A stretch of 64,000 nucleotides of DNA from Bidens hawaiensis. Lineage: Eukaryota; Streptophyta; Magnoliopsida; Asterales; Asteraceae. Below, one piece after another: positions 46,610 to 57,932 of the stretch. The position numbers and the translations under genes are program-made. Within the stretch, counting starts at the first letter, position 1; the number at the start of each line of letters is the position of its first letter. Below the pieces are notes generated by a model that saw nothing but the letters and a program-made list of their open reading frames with translations, was not told the DNA's origin and did no database searches. The DNA lies in NCBI GenBank assembly GCA_021521415.1, contig JAIQDT010005463.1, forward strand, positions 160,520 to 224,519. The letters are read 5' to 3'.

Positions 46610-48499
46610 TGTAAGACCCCGTATCCCGGGAGTCCTACAGTTGGTACTCATCCATAATACTTATAAAAATACTTAAACTTGAAAACAGTTCATTTCATTA
46701 AAACAACCAATTCAGAGTATAATTAAGCGGAAAACCATAATTAATAAAATAAGTTCCCAAAACCCGGGAATTATGCCCAAAACCAATTTAAATATATTTG
46801 GTAAAACTTTTAAAAAGAAATGTTTAATATTGAATTCTTCCATCCAGGTATGCCCTTCACCTTCCAAGTAGCTTCGTGCACGTCCAAGCGATAAGGCATC
46901 CTCCTCCTAACCTGAAACTCACTAACATGCACACAAAGTCAGCTTGAGCTGAGCGGGTTCAAGTTTTAATAAATAACATCAATGATAATAATCATAATAG
47001 TCATTTCAAGGATTTTAAAATATAAAAGGGATACATCAGTTAAGCCATCATCATCAATGTAATAACATCAGGGTCGAGTAAACGAACAACCCAAACACGT
47101 AACATCTCATCCAACGTATGCAAACACAAAGTAGGCACACGTAACATCCGTAGTCGATAACGACTACTAACATCGCCAAATATTGGCTATACAATAATAC
47201 ATACATAGATACGATAATATCATCTCAAGGCCTACCCTATATAAGTAAGCCCATCCAAAATAATTTTAAACAATTCATCAAGCAAAATCGCTTAGGTGTG
47301 CATGCTAGCCCAAAATCATAAAAGAGTAAAAAGGGGGCATCATGAACTCACCTGACACAAGACACGTATTCACCACAAGCTAGGTAATCCCAAAACTCAA
47401 ACACCTGTCGATTTACATACAAACATTACAATCGACATCGAAAGGACTCGTTTATCCTACGAGACGTTCTAACATGGTTCGAGTTACCTAAAGCCTCGAT
47501 CTCATCAAACTCAATCATAACAGCCCCCGGGGCCTTACATTCACCAACATGGCCCTTAGATATTCCCGGGAATAAAGAATTCCCAATTTACCCCTGGAAG
47601 CACTAGGTGACACTAACACGCGCGTTCAAGAATCGTTTAGGCCATTAACATCCAACTCAGCCCCGTGTGGACCCAATATGATAAAATCATAGCCAACAAG
47701 TCCACACGACGCTACATGAGTCAAATGGGTCGGTAACTTTCAAGTACAACGCACCAACTATTCAATAAACGCAATTGCGCGTTGTACCGGCCCGTTTGAG
47801 TAACCGACAACCAATTCAGCCCCATAACTTATAAAAATGATTTTTTTTTCAATAGTCTGTACATAAAACCAAGTTCCCCCGAGCTGAATTGGTCGTTAAT
47901 CACTTCAACCCTCACGTTAAACACATCAAACTACAATTCTAGTCAACCGAACACTAACAATAAAGCTACAACTTGTTGACCAATCTAACGAACACCAATG
48001 AACATGATTTTTAAGTATGATATACTAGACATATCTAGGAGGATTTTGGTGCAAAAACCTCAATCAAAACAGTCCCGAAACCTCTCAATTGGAAGCCACT
48101 CGGTTAACCTAAAACAAGTCGTTTATCGATCAATATGCGCGATATAATGATCAATTAAGGTGTAAAAGACTTGTATGGACATAGTACTAACCTTCAATTG
48201 AAGTTTTATGATCACACATTGGCTGTAAAAAAAGAAAAATCAGGGGAATGTGGCTGCTCTTAGTGCCGATCGCAGGAGGAGAGGGACAAGGGTTTAGGTT
48301 TTATTTTTTTATGATATAAATAAACATGTTATTCTCTAGCCCTTCTAATTTAAGAGATATGGCAACTTGGGAGGAAAGATTAGATAACTTATCGTACCGG
48401 AAAGATGATATGGTCAACGGAATATGCTGGATAACTCCCGGGAAGTATACATACTTTACAAGCTTAATTCTTTGAACCGCAAAATTAACGGGTGTTACA
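46610..48499. mobile_element. solo LTR (Ty3/gypsy chromovirus-like) inside the Copia RT
   Basis: 1,890 bp starting TGTAAGACCCCGT and ending ACGGGTGTTACA, with a perfect 5-bp target duplication GTTTT (46605-46609 and 48500-48504). The Copia reading KGF resumes exactly as TQTQGIDYDETFSPVA after it. TGTAACACCC-type ends are typical of chromovirus (Tekay/Del-like) LTRs. No primer site, coding region or second LTR is present, so it is the product of LTR-LTR recombination. Orientation is ambiguous because both tips are inverted copies. Confidence 0.85.
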
Positions 48500-49720
48500 G
48501 TTTTACTCAAACTCAAGGTATTGACTATGATGAAACCTTCTCGCCCGTTGCTATGACTAAGTTGATAAGGATATTACTTGCCATATCCGCGTACAATGAC
48601 TACGAGATATGGCAAATGGATGTCAAAACTGCTTTTCTTAATGGACATCTGTCTGAAGATGTCTATATGGTTCAGCCTGAAGGTTTTTGTCGATCCTAAA
48701 TATCCTAACAGGATGTGCAAACTGAATAAGTCTATTTATGGACTTAAACAGGCATCTCGTAGCTGGAATCTTCATTTTGATGAGAAAATCAAAGAGTTTG
48801 GTTTTATCAGAAATAAAGATGAGCCTTGTGTTTACAGAAAGGCTAGTGAATGATATACTGATCATTGGAAACAAGTCCTTATGCTTAAGGAAGTTAAAAA
48901 CTGGTTGGGCTCTTGTTTCTTAATGAAAGATCTTGGTGAAGCTGCTTATATTCTAGGAATAAAGATCTACTGAGATAGGTTTAAGCGGCTTCTAGGGCTG
49001 AGTCAAGGTACATACATAGACAAAGTAATGGCACGCTTCTTTATGGATAACTCCAAGAAAGGAGCTCTCCCCATGGCTAAAGGAACCCTTTTGAACAAAT
49101 CGCAATCTCCGGAAAAGGACATTGAAACTAAGCACATGCAAGCGATTCCATATGCTTCAGCAATTGGTTCTATCATGTATGATATGTTATGTACTAGACT
49201 TGACGTCTCGTATGCGCTGAGCATGACTAGTCGTTTTCAGAAGAACCCTGGCATTGCCCACTGGACTGCTAGGAAGAACATTCTGAGGTACCTGAAAAGG
49301 ACGAAAGACATGTTCTTGGTGTTTGAAGGAGTAGAATAAGAGATAACTGTAAGGTGTTACACTAATGCTAGCTTCCAGAATGACCGAGATGTTTCTCGCT
49401 CACAATCTGCTTGGATGAAGAAATTCATAGCCCACCTCGATATGGTTCCAAGTTTTCTGAAACCGATCGACGTAATCTGTGATAACACAGGAGCCATTGT
49501 TCAAGCCAAAGATCTCAGATCTCATCACAGGGCCAAGCACATTCTAAGTAAGTTCCACTATATACAGGATATACTAGAATGAGGATACATCATAATAAGC
49601 AAAGTAGACATAAATCAAAAACCTAGCTGACCCGTTCACTAAACCGATGACTCAGGACAAGCATGATCATCACAAAGATGCTATCGGTTTTAGATTAGCT
49701 AGCAGTTTGTTTTGATTTAG
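48500..49720 (+). pseudogene. Copia reverse transcriptase and RNase H, decayed
   Basis: It continues the reading frame interrupted at 46609. It has DYDETFSPVA, WQMDVKTAFLNG (first catalytic Asp), SIYGLKQASRSWN, and the catalytic box reduced to a VNDILIIGN-like sequence in place of YVDDILLIGN, so an active-site Asp is lost. Then come LGLSQGTYIDKVMARF, YASAIGSIMYDMLCTR and NPGIAHWTARKNILRYLK. RNase H is partial (RCYTNASFQND, CDNTGAIVQAK, HILSKFHYIQD) and appears internally shortened. Frame breaks lie near 48690, 48850, 48972 and 49338. Confidence 0.9.
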
Positions 49721-50564
49721 TATTTGGATGTGTGAACATTTAAACAACTATACTTTTGAGTTCTCTTTTGATTTAATGGTTAAATGCAAATATTGAATGA
49801 TATTACTGTGTTCGGTTTTAATACGTTTAATCCGTGAATATTGTATTCTAAAATTATCCGTAGTTGGTCAGACTCGTGGGAACGACTCTGAATAAAGACT
49901 AGTCTGACTTTGGACTCAAGGAGTTGACTTCCAAACTCACAGACCTCATTATGAATGACGTTGGATGTAACTCGCATCAAATCATCTTCATGGATCTTAG
50001 TCATAAGATGTTTTGATACTGGTATACTCATTTAGTATCCTCAGACCTGAGATACATATTAGAACTTTCGTTTACTGAAGGTTATTCTTTGATCAGTGTC
50101 AACTGTTGTCGCGTAACTGCCAGCTATAAAGGCATTGGTTGGGAATGATCTGAAGTTCAGTGGGAGTTGTATGTAATCAAGATGGGATTCTGTACTCTTA
50201 CATGATATGTAACAATTAGACGTCTTGGCGCCCTCGTTGATTCAAACTGGTAAATTGTGAGGCCTCACCCAAACTAACTGTTTGTTTGATTGGACCACTT
50301 TGATTCTAGATCGAGAACTATAATGATTGAACGCCATATGAGATTGAACTTGATCCATGTCTCATTGTTCAATTGATGTCTTATACAGAAAGGATAGATG
50401 ACAACGATTACCATAAATTCGTTATCTTGCAATAGTGTATTCCAAGATTGTTTTGGTTAATGAATTTAAAATGTTATAACCTATTAGGGGCAGCTATGTG
50501 TAGCTAGAGCACTGCTGGCTGTCAGTATTAAGTAACTTAACCAGAAACCGTCCAAGTGGGAGAC
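49721..50564 (+). other. 3' untranslated part of the Copia element and polypurine tract
   Basis: No supported frame. The segment ends AAGTGGGAGAC (50554-50564), the purine tract directly before the 3' LTR. Confidence 0.75.
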
Positions 50565-51250
50565 TGTTGGAATTATGGACGGTTCGGGTAAGTCCATACG
50601 GCCAACCGGGTTATGACCCGTGAGAGTTACACCATGAGGTAATGAACCATAAAGCCGCTTAAGTTAGTTAACCAGGTTAGACACTTTAACGAGATAAAAT
50701 TACATGGAACGGGCTTTGGAGCAAGACATGGACTTATTAGCCCATTAGGTTTATGACCAATTAGATTAGTTAAACCTAATTGAGGGGTTATAACCTGAAC
50801 CTAATCCTGACAAGTCCATCTCCTTCTTCCTCCACCCTAGTTGCCGCCGCCACCTGCCGCCGCTGACCAGTCGCTGTCCGCCACTGCCGACCGGGCCTCC
50901 AGCCACTGCCGCACACCACCACTGCTGCCGGGTTGCTATCTTGCACCGCCACCGTTGGTCGTTGATCTCGTTGTGTCACCTAGCTTGGTTCGTTAGCCTT
51001 CGGTGTGTCAACCGGTTATTTATTAACCGAGGTAAACTTAAATATATCGTTAGTTTAATTATATATTTATTGTGTGACTCGTACTCGTATTGTCTATAAC
51101 CGGATCCTATCGGGTTTAGTTTCGGTGCTGATTAATTATATCCATTCCGCTGCGTATAACTATAATTAATAAGATTAATTATTATTAACCATGTTTATTG
51201 AACCGGTTTTAATAAACAAAATTTTAACTGATTACCACTGAAACCCAACA
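50565..51250 (+). repeat. 3' LTR of the Copia element
   Basis: 686 bp, TGTTGG...CCAACA, collinear with 41975-42679, followed by the AATAT target duplicate. Confidence 0.93.
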
Positions 51251-51297
51251 AATATGACTTAAAATTATCTTCTAATCTTCTATGTATACGTGTGCGT
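51251..51297 (-). pseudogene. 5' part of the host-gene exon split by the Copia insertion
   Basis: See 41883-41974. The acceptor CTCTACAG lies just upstream on the minus strand; the exon opens with ACGCACACGTATAC. The in-frame reading is DAHVYIED, then TAG, then KIILSH. Confidence 0.4.
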
Positions 51298-51405
51298 CTG
51301 TAGAGATCGAGAAAGAACATATATGAAGATTTTTATGATCCTCACAGCAGAATTCAAGTAAAATACAATTAATTAAATTACATAAAAAATAGTCCAGAAT
51401 GATAC

Positions 51406-51599
51406 CTCTGACAATAGGGTAAGCTGAAAATTTGTAGACATCGGCTTGTTCTAAATCTTCGTAGACGACCTTATTAACTGCAGCAAGGTTGTGGAAAAGA
51501 AGGCGGGATGTGATTGTGGCGTCTCTAGATGCCGAATATGCGTTTGATGGTTGTAGGTGGTGAAATCTAATGAGGTAGGTTGAAGAGATCTTAGATGGA
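51406..51599 (-). CDS. candidate internal exon of an unrecognised minus-strand host gene
   Basis: The 194-nt segment is bounded by an acceptor (CAAACAG after a pyrimidine-rich run) and a GTATCA donor, and is open throughout in one frame. It reads SRDATITSRLLFHNLAAVNK and VVYEDLEQADVYKFSAYPIV. Its end phase matches the next exon, split by the Copia element. No start codon lies in it, so upstream exons are missing, either beyond the LTR element that begins at 51807 or lost. The family was not recognised. It precedes a hydrophobic exon, so a membrane protein is plausible. Confidence 0.4.
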
Positions 51600-51806
51600 C
51601 TGTTTGCAGGTTAAAGTGGAAATGTGATACACTTAACACACGAAAAGATTATTGATACGTGGAACCCAGAAATATAGAAGGTGGAGAACGTCGAGGATAA
51701 CATTGTGTACAACCACAAAATATACAAAATTTCATACAGAAAGTACAACTCTGTTGCACCACCGACCCCCATAATTGTAATATATATAATTCCAAGGAAA
51801 GATGTG

Positions 51807-53347
51807 TGATATGCTAAAAGTAGTATAATAAAAACACGCTAATCTGGACAATAACTAATAAATTGTAGACTCTTAACTTAACTAAAACTACTAACCGGCA
51901 AGTGAATCGGTCGACTCTAGTACAGCTAAGTAAGTCCGGATATCGAACCCACGAGACTCTTTAAATTACGTAAACTGGCTAATTAGACTCAACTAATACT
52001 GACACGACTATTTGTTTGTTAAAGGAGGGTTTTGTTTAAAATATTAAATTAAAACGAATTAAGAAAAATAAGTAAAATAAACGAAAACACAAGTTTGATA
52101 AAATCAGATGATGATGAGAAAACTACCTAGGCTAGAATCTCCTAAATTCAGTGCTAATTAACCGGGACAATATTTAGTTATGGACTAGGATCGTAAAATA
52201 GACACTTAAGAGAATACCCAAATAGGACTCCTAACCCTTCTCAAGAGACACCTATGGATTTCTAATAAATTTTAACGCACAGTGGTATTAAAAATCAAGT
52301 TTCCTTACAGACACCTATTAATTATGACTTAGCTCTTTTATACGAAATCTTACCTTACAGCGCGGAAATCAAAGACAGTTTAATATGTTTAATTTATTCA
52401 ATAGACAATTATAAATAATCAACCTAGACGAAGTCCTTACGAATGATTAAATCTAGCAAGATTAAATCATAAAGATCTATCAATAACCTAGCACTTTACA
52501 GATTTTAGGTTAGCAGCACACTTAGGTTTATTTAATTAATAATTATTATTCCTATGATCTTATTGTAAATTAATCATAAAATAATCTAGAACATAAAATA
52601 ATTGACCTAATAGCAACCTATGATAATGACAAACAATAATCAAGGCAACTATGGAATAATAGCAATCAATAAAACAATCCTAAATATCCATATGCATCAA
52701 TTTAATATAATTAAACCTTTGACTAAATCATAAAACCATAATGATAAATAAATCCCAAATCAAATCACAACGTTAAAATAGGTTCATCATAAGCCTAGAT
52801 AGTTTAGCCTAGCATCATAAAATAAAACAAAGCAATAATAAAGGAATTCATGGCGAAAATAAATAAGAACGGAAGATTAAAGGAGATAAAACCCGTGGTC
52901 TTTGTCCTTGAATAATAAGCTTGTCACCGGCTGATTCCTTGTCTTCAAAACCTTCAAAAGATCACCTCTTGAGCTCCCAAATTTATCCAAGTCGGCTAGG
53001 GCATTCAGGTTATGATTAGGGTTATGTTTAGGGGTGTTTATATAGACTTTCAAGGCCCAAATCTTCAAATTAGTAGAAGATTCTGGAGTTCTTAGCCCAT
53101 AAAGTTAAAATTCATAGATGATTTTGGAAATCTAAGCCCATAGACTGAAAATTCGTAGAAGATCCCCTGGATCTCTGGTTTGGCTTATTTTAGCTCGTTT
53201 TTCGCCCTTTCCAACCATGAACAAGCCCCGGGACCTATAATATATAAATATGTTAGTAATATACAAATTCTAATAAAAATCAAACAAAAACTAATAAAAT
53301 ATTGAATAAAATATACAAGGGATTTATATATATTTAGCATTATATCA
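51807..53347 (-). repeat. 3' LTR of the Athila-like element
   Basis: On plus it runs TGATATGCTAAAAG to GCATTATATCA; termini TGATAT/ATATCA. It is collinear with 57933-59485, differing at scattered bases and small indels. Confidence 0.93.
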
Positions 53348-53376
53348 AATATCCCCACACTTATTTTTTTTCGTCC
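53348..53376 (-). promoter_or_regulatory. polypurine tract of the Athila-like element
   Basis: On minus: GGGACGAAAAAAAATAAG, then TGTGGGGATATT, immediately before the TGATAT start of the 3' LTR. Same context as 1891-1918. Confidence 0.65.
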
Positions 53377-55180
53377 CTGAAAAAATCTAGCTTCAATGGG
53401 ACCATAATCGAAGAAATACGGTCTTAAAAACATATTAGGTTATCTTAAAATTTTGAAAAACGCAAAAATTGTGATCACCGATATTGTTGTCCATTTAAAC
53501 CCAGCCACTAGCCTATCAAGCCCCCAAGCACATTTAGCAATTAAGTTTAAGTGATATAAAAAACCTATGGGTCTCACACCTTTAGAGTCAAGATTCACCT
53601 ACCCCATCTCAAGCATAGTAAAGACAATTAAAAATTGAGTTGAAGCAAACTGGCTCAACACAACACCATAAGATAAGAACCTCTTTATGGTAAAAAGAAA
53701 ATACACTTAGATGGAATTTATGGATGATAGGTCAAGTGAGGTCGTACGAGCATGCCATAAATATTATTGGATTTGTCCTATATATTCCTTAAGAAAATAT
53801 TTATAGACTAAAAACTTTCGAGTCCCAATAGTGTATCCTCAGAGTCGCCATCCCCTTGGTAATACGTAAACTCTTAGTCTCGTCTAGTTTGTGCACTTTG
53901 GCCACTTTTTCTATTTTTAAGAATGCTTCTTTGACATTTTTCATTACTTAGCTTTGCTCAATTTTGCTTTTCAGATAAACTTTTTGGATTACACTTATTT
54001 TTTTCTTTTTTTTATTGTGCACTTAGGCATCTTTTACCTATAAATATATAACTAATAGACTAAATCTCGTATAAAATTGGACATGGCAGGGCGCCACCAT
54101 TCGTCATTTATTTTCATAAAAATGAGTGGCGTACTACTTTTAAAGTGCATTTAATTCTAACCACCTTAGGGTAATCAGCTTATGGTAATACTCTCTACGC
54201 CTTATCGAATTTCAGCTTCACTATCCCCCGCAGGATGAGAATCCACAAAATCTAAGATTAATTAGGTTTATTAAGAATATGCAATGGGAAACCTTTCAAG
54301 ACTAGTTGGGCCTACTGACACATCCCAAGCTTAGTACGCTTTCTTTAATTATATCTTATTATTAGTAGTTTGAAAAATCGATTCCCGATAAGTATCCTCA
54401 TCTCCCATTTAAATGCAAAAAGAAACAAATTCAAATGACATTTTTTTAAAATTTTTTTCAATTTTTTTTTAAAATCATAATTAAACTACGACTCAAGTAT
54501 CCTATCCCCACACTTAAATTTTGCATTGTCCTCAATGCAAAGATAAGGACTAAAAATAAAAAGAAAGTCGAAATACAAAAAACTAAAAACTAAAAACCAA
54601 AAACAAAAATAAAAATAAACAAGCAAGATAGATAATGTAAAAGACTTAGCTGGTAATATGTGCATGAAATATGATGCCAAAATCTTCTTCCATGATTGTC
54701 CTCCAACTCCGAACGTACTCAGCAAACGGTATCTCCTCCTCTCACACACGAGCGGAAGCGGCAAAAACAACAAACAATATCTAAAAACATATCTTATCAA
54801 TTTGAGAGATGTTAAACATACAAAGTATTTTACCAAACCATCCAACCCACAAAATATATAAAACATGAATAAATAGCAGCAAATAATAAAAAGTATACAG
54901 GTCGGCTGCTCCATCTACACACTTGAATTTGTCATTATACTTAATGGGGGTCATTTTTCTAGCTCAAAACCTGCAAAAATTAAAAACAAAAACAAAAAAT
55001 AACTACAAAAATCTATGTTAGTGACTCCACAAGACTCAAAAATAAAAAATGGGCAAATATACAAACTCTACACTCGAGTTTTCATTCAAGACACCCTGTG
55101 CTATGTGAACTACCCAGCTGTCCGAGTGGAGCATCCTCCACCTCGGTAAAACTCCAGTGCCCTCCAAGATACTGCATCAC
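53377..55180 (-). other. 3' non-coding internal region of the Athila-like element
   Basis: It is homologous in reverse to 1-1890 of the window (for example the CATTGTCCTCAATGCAAAG phrase near 54524 and the ACTCTACACTCGAGTTTTC phrase near 55065). The minus-strand open frame 54486-54914 is Phe/Tyr/Leu-biased low-complexity sequence and is not taken as a gene. Confidence 0.7.
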
Positions 55181-55189
55181 GATACGATC

Positions 55190-56193
55190 ATCCTTCAATC
55201 TTGTTTCTCTTATCTCCAATTTCTCCAAAATCCACACACTTTAGCTTTCCACCGTCTCTCTCCCTATCAAACTCCATCAACTCTTGAGAACTCGCGACCT
55301 CTCTCCTATCCTCCATATAAACTTCGACGGAACGGGGGTGATCAAGACGTGGATCCATGACCGGAATAAAAGACTCAATTGAATAAACGGAATGACATGG
55401 ATCAGTGAGACCGTCTTGACCTCTCGGGTGTCTCATGGATTTAGCAACATAAGTGACACTATCTTCGCTGGATCTAAGAGTGATTTTACCTTCTAATACA
55501 TCTAGCAGTACACAAGAATGGACGACCTAAAATATTAGGAACTCTCTAATCGGACTCCATATCTAAAACCTCAAAATCTATGGGAAAAACTAAATTATCG
55601 ACTTTAACGAGCAAGTGTTCTATGATCCCCCTAGGGTACTTCACTGAATGGTCAGCTAATGACAATGACATACGGGTTGGGGTGAGTTCCCCTAGGCCTA
55701 GCTTCTCATACAACGAATATGACATTAGGTTTATGTTAGCTCCTAGATCTACGAACGCTTGACACGAGGTATCCCTACCAAACAAACATGGAACAGTGAA
55801 AATTCCAGGATCGGGCAACTTTTCCGGAACCTTATTGAGCACTACTGCATAACACTCTCTGTTCAGTGGAACGGTCAAAAGCTCCTCCAGACTTTCCTTT
55901 CGTTTAAGAAGACCTTTCAAAAACTTGGCATATTTCGGCATATGCTGGAGGGCCTCGACAAACAGAAGGTTAATTCTAAGCTGCCTAAACATATCTAAGA
56001 AGTTCCCGTACTCTCTACTAAATTTCTGATTCTTAAGACGGGCTGGATACGGGACACAGGCATGATCTATAAGTGGTGAAGGCCTAACATCTCTCGGTTT
56101 CTTCTTCTCACTCCTTCCAACTATGGGCTCACTGGTTAGTGTGGTACTTGTTGGGCCTAGCCTAGGTTGCACCCTCCCAGGAGTCTCTATCAC
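55190..56193 (-). pseudogene. Athila-type aspartic protease region
   Basis: The retroviral-type protease matures the polyprotein. 56193-55546 is open. It includes PKYAKFLKGLLKRKESLEEL, VPEKLPDPGIFTVPCLFG, the active-site loop AFVDLGANINLMSYSLYEKL (DLGA, the usual plant Athila/Tat version of DSGA), MSLSLADHSVKYPRGI and FPIDFEVLDMESD, then TAG. Beyond it the expected ILGRPFLCTAR is still readable (about 55530-55495), followed by stops and a frame change into a last open piece ending near 55190. No RT follows. It is the C-terminal part of the gag-pro polyprotein. Confidence 0.85.
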
Positions 56194-56500
56194 TATCTCC
56201 TCATCAACTAACTCATCTCTCTTTTCTATTTCAACAGTTCTCTCCGGACCTACAACCCTACCACTATGAGTGGAGATGGCATTTAACTGAGTAGCCAGAT
56301 TTTGTCGAGTGGAATCCGAAAATTGACCTGGTAGGCTCTCATCTAAACGTTGGCTACATCACCTATGATTCTCTAAAGATCTAAGAGTGCAGACTAGTGA
56401 TTCCTAATTAGCAAATCATGATTGGTAATTTTCTTCTAAGCTTCCTGATCTCTAACCAGTATTTGCTTCATCATTTCCTCTAACTTACCAATACCACCAC

Positions 56501-57566
56501 TTAAGTCCTGTCCACTAATCCCACCTTGACTACTTTTATCCCCACTAAACGAACGATCTTGCTGCCGGTTAAGATTTGAATTTGATTGGAAACCGGGGGT
56601 GCACCGGAGGAATGCAAATTAGAATTATAGTTTTTATTTTTATAGTTGTTCCATTTTGAAATATTGATTCCATTAAAAGCATTAGGAACCCTATTCTGCC
56701 CTCCTATGAACTCTACCTGCTCCTGACTCATCAACGGGAAATCTAAAGTCCCATGCCCCCCCTACACAAATCACACATATCTACCTTAGCCTTAAGTTCT
56801 TTCATCTCACGGGCTATACTCTCTAAGGCAGCAGCCACACTAGTATCCAGATTAACCTGGTGCACACCTCGGACGGATGAGGGTGTACTAGTGACGGGAT
56901 TTGAATTCCCATTACGTGGCTTTTTAGCAAACTTGGATTGGGAAAAAATCTCAAATAATTCATTACACTCAATCACATTTTTCTTATCCATTAAATTACC
57001 TCCAGCAGCAGTGTCAAATCGAGCCTGAGTCTCATAAGTCAGCCCATTGTAAAACTTATCAACAAGGGCCAAAGGAGTAAGACCATGTTGTGAACAAAGG
57101 GATAGTAGGTTATGGAAACGCTCCCAATCTTGATAATACGGCTCATCTAGCTCCATGTGGAAAGAGTGAATTTGATCACGAAGATGAGATTCTTTGGCAG
57201 GCGGAAAGTATTTCTTGATAAATGAAGTACGCAGCGCCTCCCATGTAGTGAATGCTCCAGTAGATGGTGAATTGAGCCAAGTGGCAGCACGGCCCGTGAG
57301 TGAAAACGGGAACAAGTGAAGGGAAACCGCATCTTCATTAGCACCTTACAAATTGAACGTTTTGAGCACACGAGTAAGACGGTTGATGTTCGTTGGTGCA
57401 TCTTCATCGTCACGGCCATGAAATAGGTTATGCTGGGTGAGATTGGCCATGACGTAAGAGGGGATTTGCCATGAGTTAAGGTTATCGATTGCGGGGGTGA
57501 TGATGGGCGGGTGGTCTCCGGTGAAACCCTCAAAGGCTTGTTGGTAAACAGTTCGGTTGTTGGCCA
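56501..57566 (-). pseudogene. Athila-type gag, nearly open
   Basis: It starts at ATG (57566, MANNRTVYQQAFEGFTGDHP). The first part ends at an in-frame TAA at 57346-57348 inside TFNL-GANEDAVSLHLFPF. It continues in the same frame to 56743 with the gag core FPFSLTGRAATWLNS, FIKKYFPPAKESHLRDQI, HNLLSLCSQHG and FYNGLTYETQARFD, and a Lys-rich linker. A zinc knuckle CDLCRGG...HG is spoiled by a frameshift and a Cys-to-Phe change at its last position. The rest, to 56501, is Asn/Gly-rich. Few lesions suggest a fairly young copy. Its product would package RNA if restored; as written it is broken. Confidence 0.88.
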
Positions 57567-57908
57567 TTTGAATATCGGAAATGGTTCTGGGACTCGATGG
57601 CGGTGAACTGTGTGGTGATGACTTTGATGGAGAATCTATGGTGATCGGTGATGATGAACTGGCTTCGGATTTTAACGGAGGTGGTTCTTATGAACAAAGA
57701 TGTGGCATAAACTTGAAAAACACACAAGACCAACTGAGTAGCCTCTATGAAAACATTATAGTAATACTAAATATAAATAAAATAAACTAAACTAAACTTA
57801 AAATCAGACTAAATTAATTAGACTCCTACGACTCAAAGACAAAACAAAACAAGTAGCACGCATGTAGCAAATAAGTCTAATCAAAGCTAATAACGCAATC
57901 GCCAAGAG
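57567..57908 (-). other. leader of the Athila-like element
   Basis: About 340 bp between the primer binding site and the gag ATG. No supported gene; open frames here are short and unrelated to gag. Confidence 0.6.
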
Positions 57909-57926
57909 TCCCCGGCAACGGCGACA
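57909..57926 (-). promoter_or_regulatory. primer binding site, tRNA-Asp
   Basis: The minus strand reads TGTCGCCGTTGCCGGGGA, differing by one base from the complement of the plant tRNA-Asp 3' end. It lies 6 bp inside the 5' LTR, the usual primer of Athila/Tat elements. Confidence 0.9.
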
Positions 57927-57932
57927 AAAACT

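Larger units (their letters stand above)
41975..51250 (+). mobile_element. Copia LTR retrotransposon, decayed, with a nested solo LTR
   Basis: Complete borders: LTRs 41975-42679 and 50565-51250, both TGTTGG...CCAACA, with a perfect 5-bp target duplication AATAT (41970-41974, 51251-51255). A tRNA-iMet primer site follows the 5' LTR and a polypurine tract precedes the 3' LTR. Internal order gag, protease, integrase, reverse transcriptase, RNase H is the Copia order. Length is 9,276 bp, of which 1,890 bp are a nested solo LTR. By eye the two LTRs differ at about 12 positions in their first 230 bp plus one indel of about 18 bp, so the insertion is not recent. Confidence 0.93.

Noticed and set aside
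54486..54914. 142-codon minus-strand frame rich in Phe, Tyr, Leu and Cys
   Set aside because: It lies in the 3' non-coding region of the Athila-like element. The homologous region in element A (1-700) is not open, and the composition is low-complexity.
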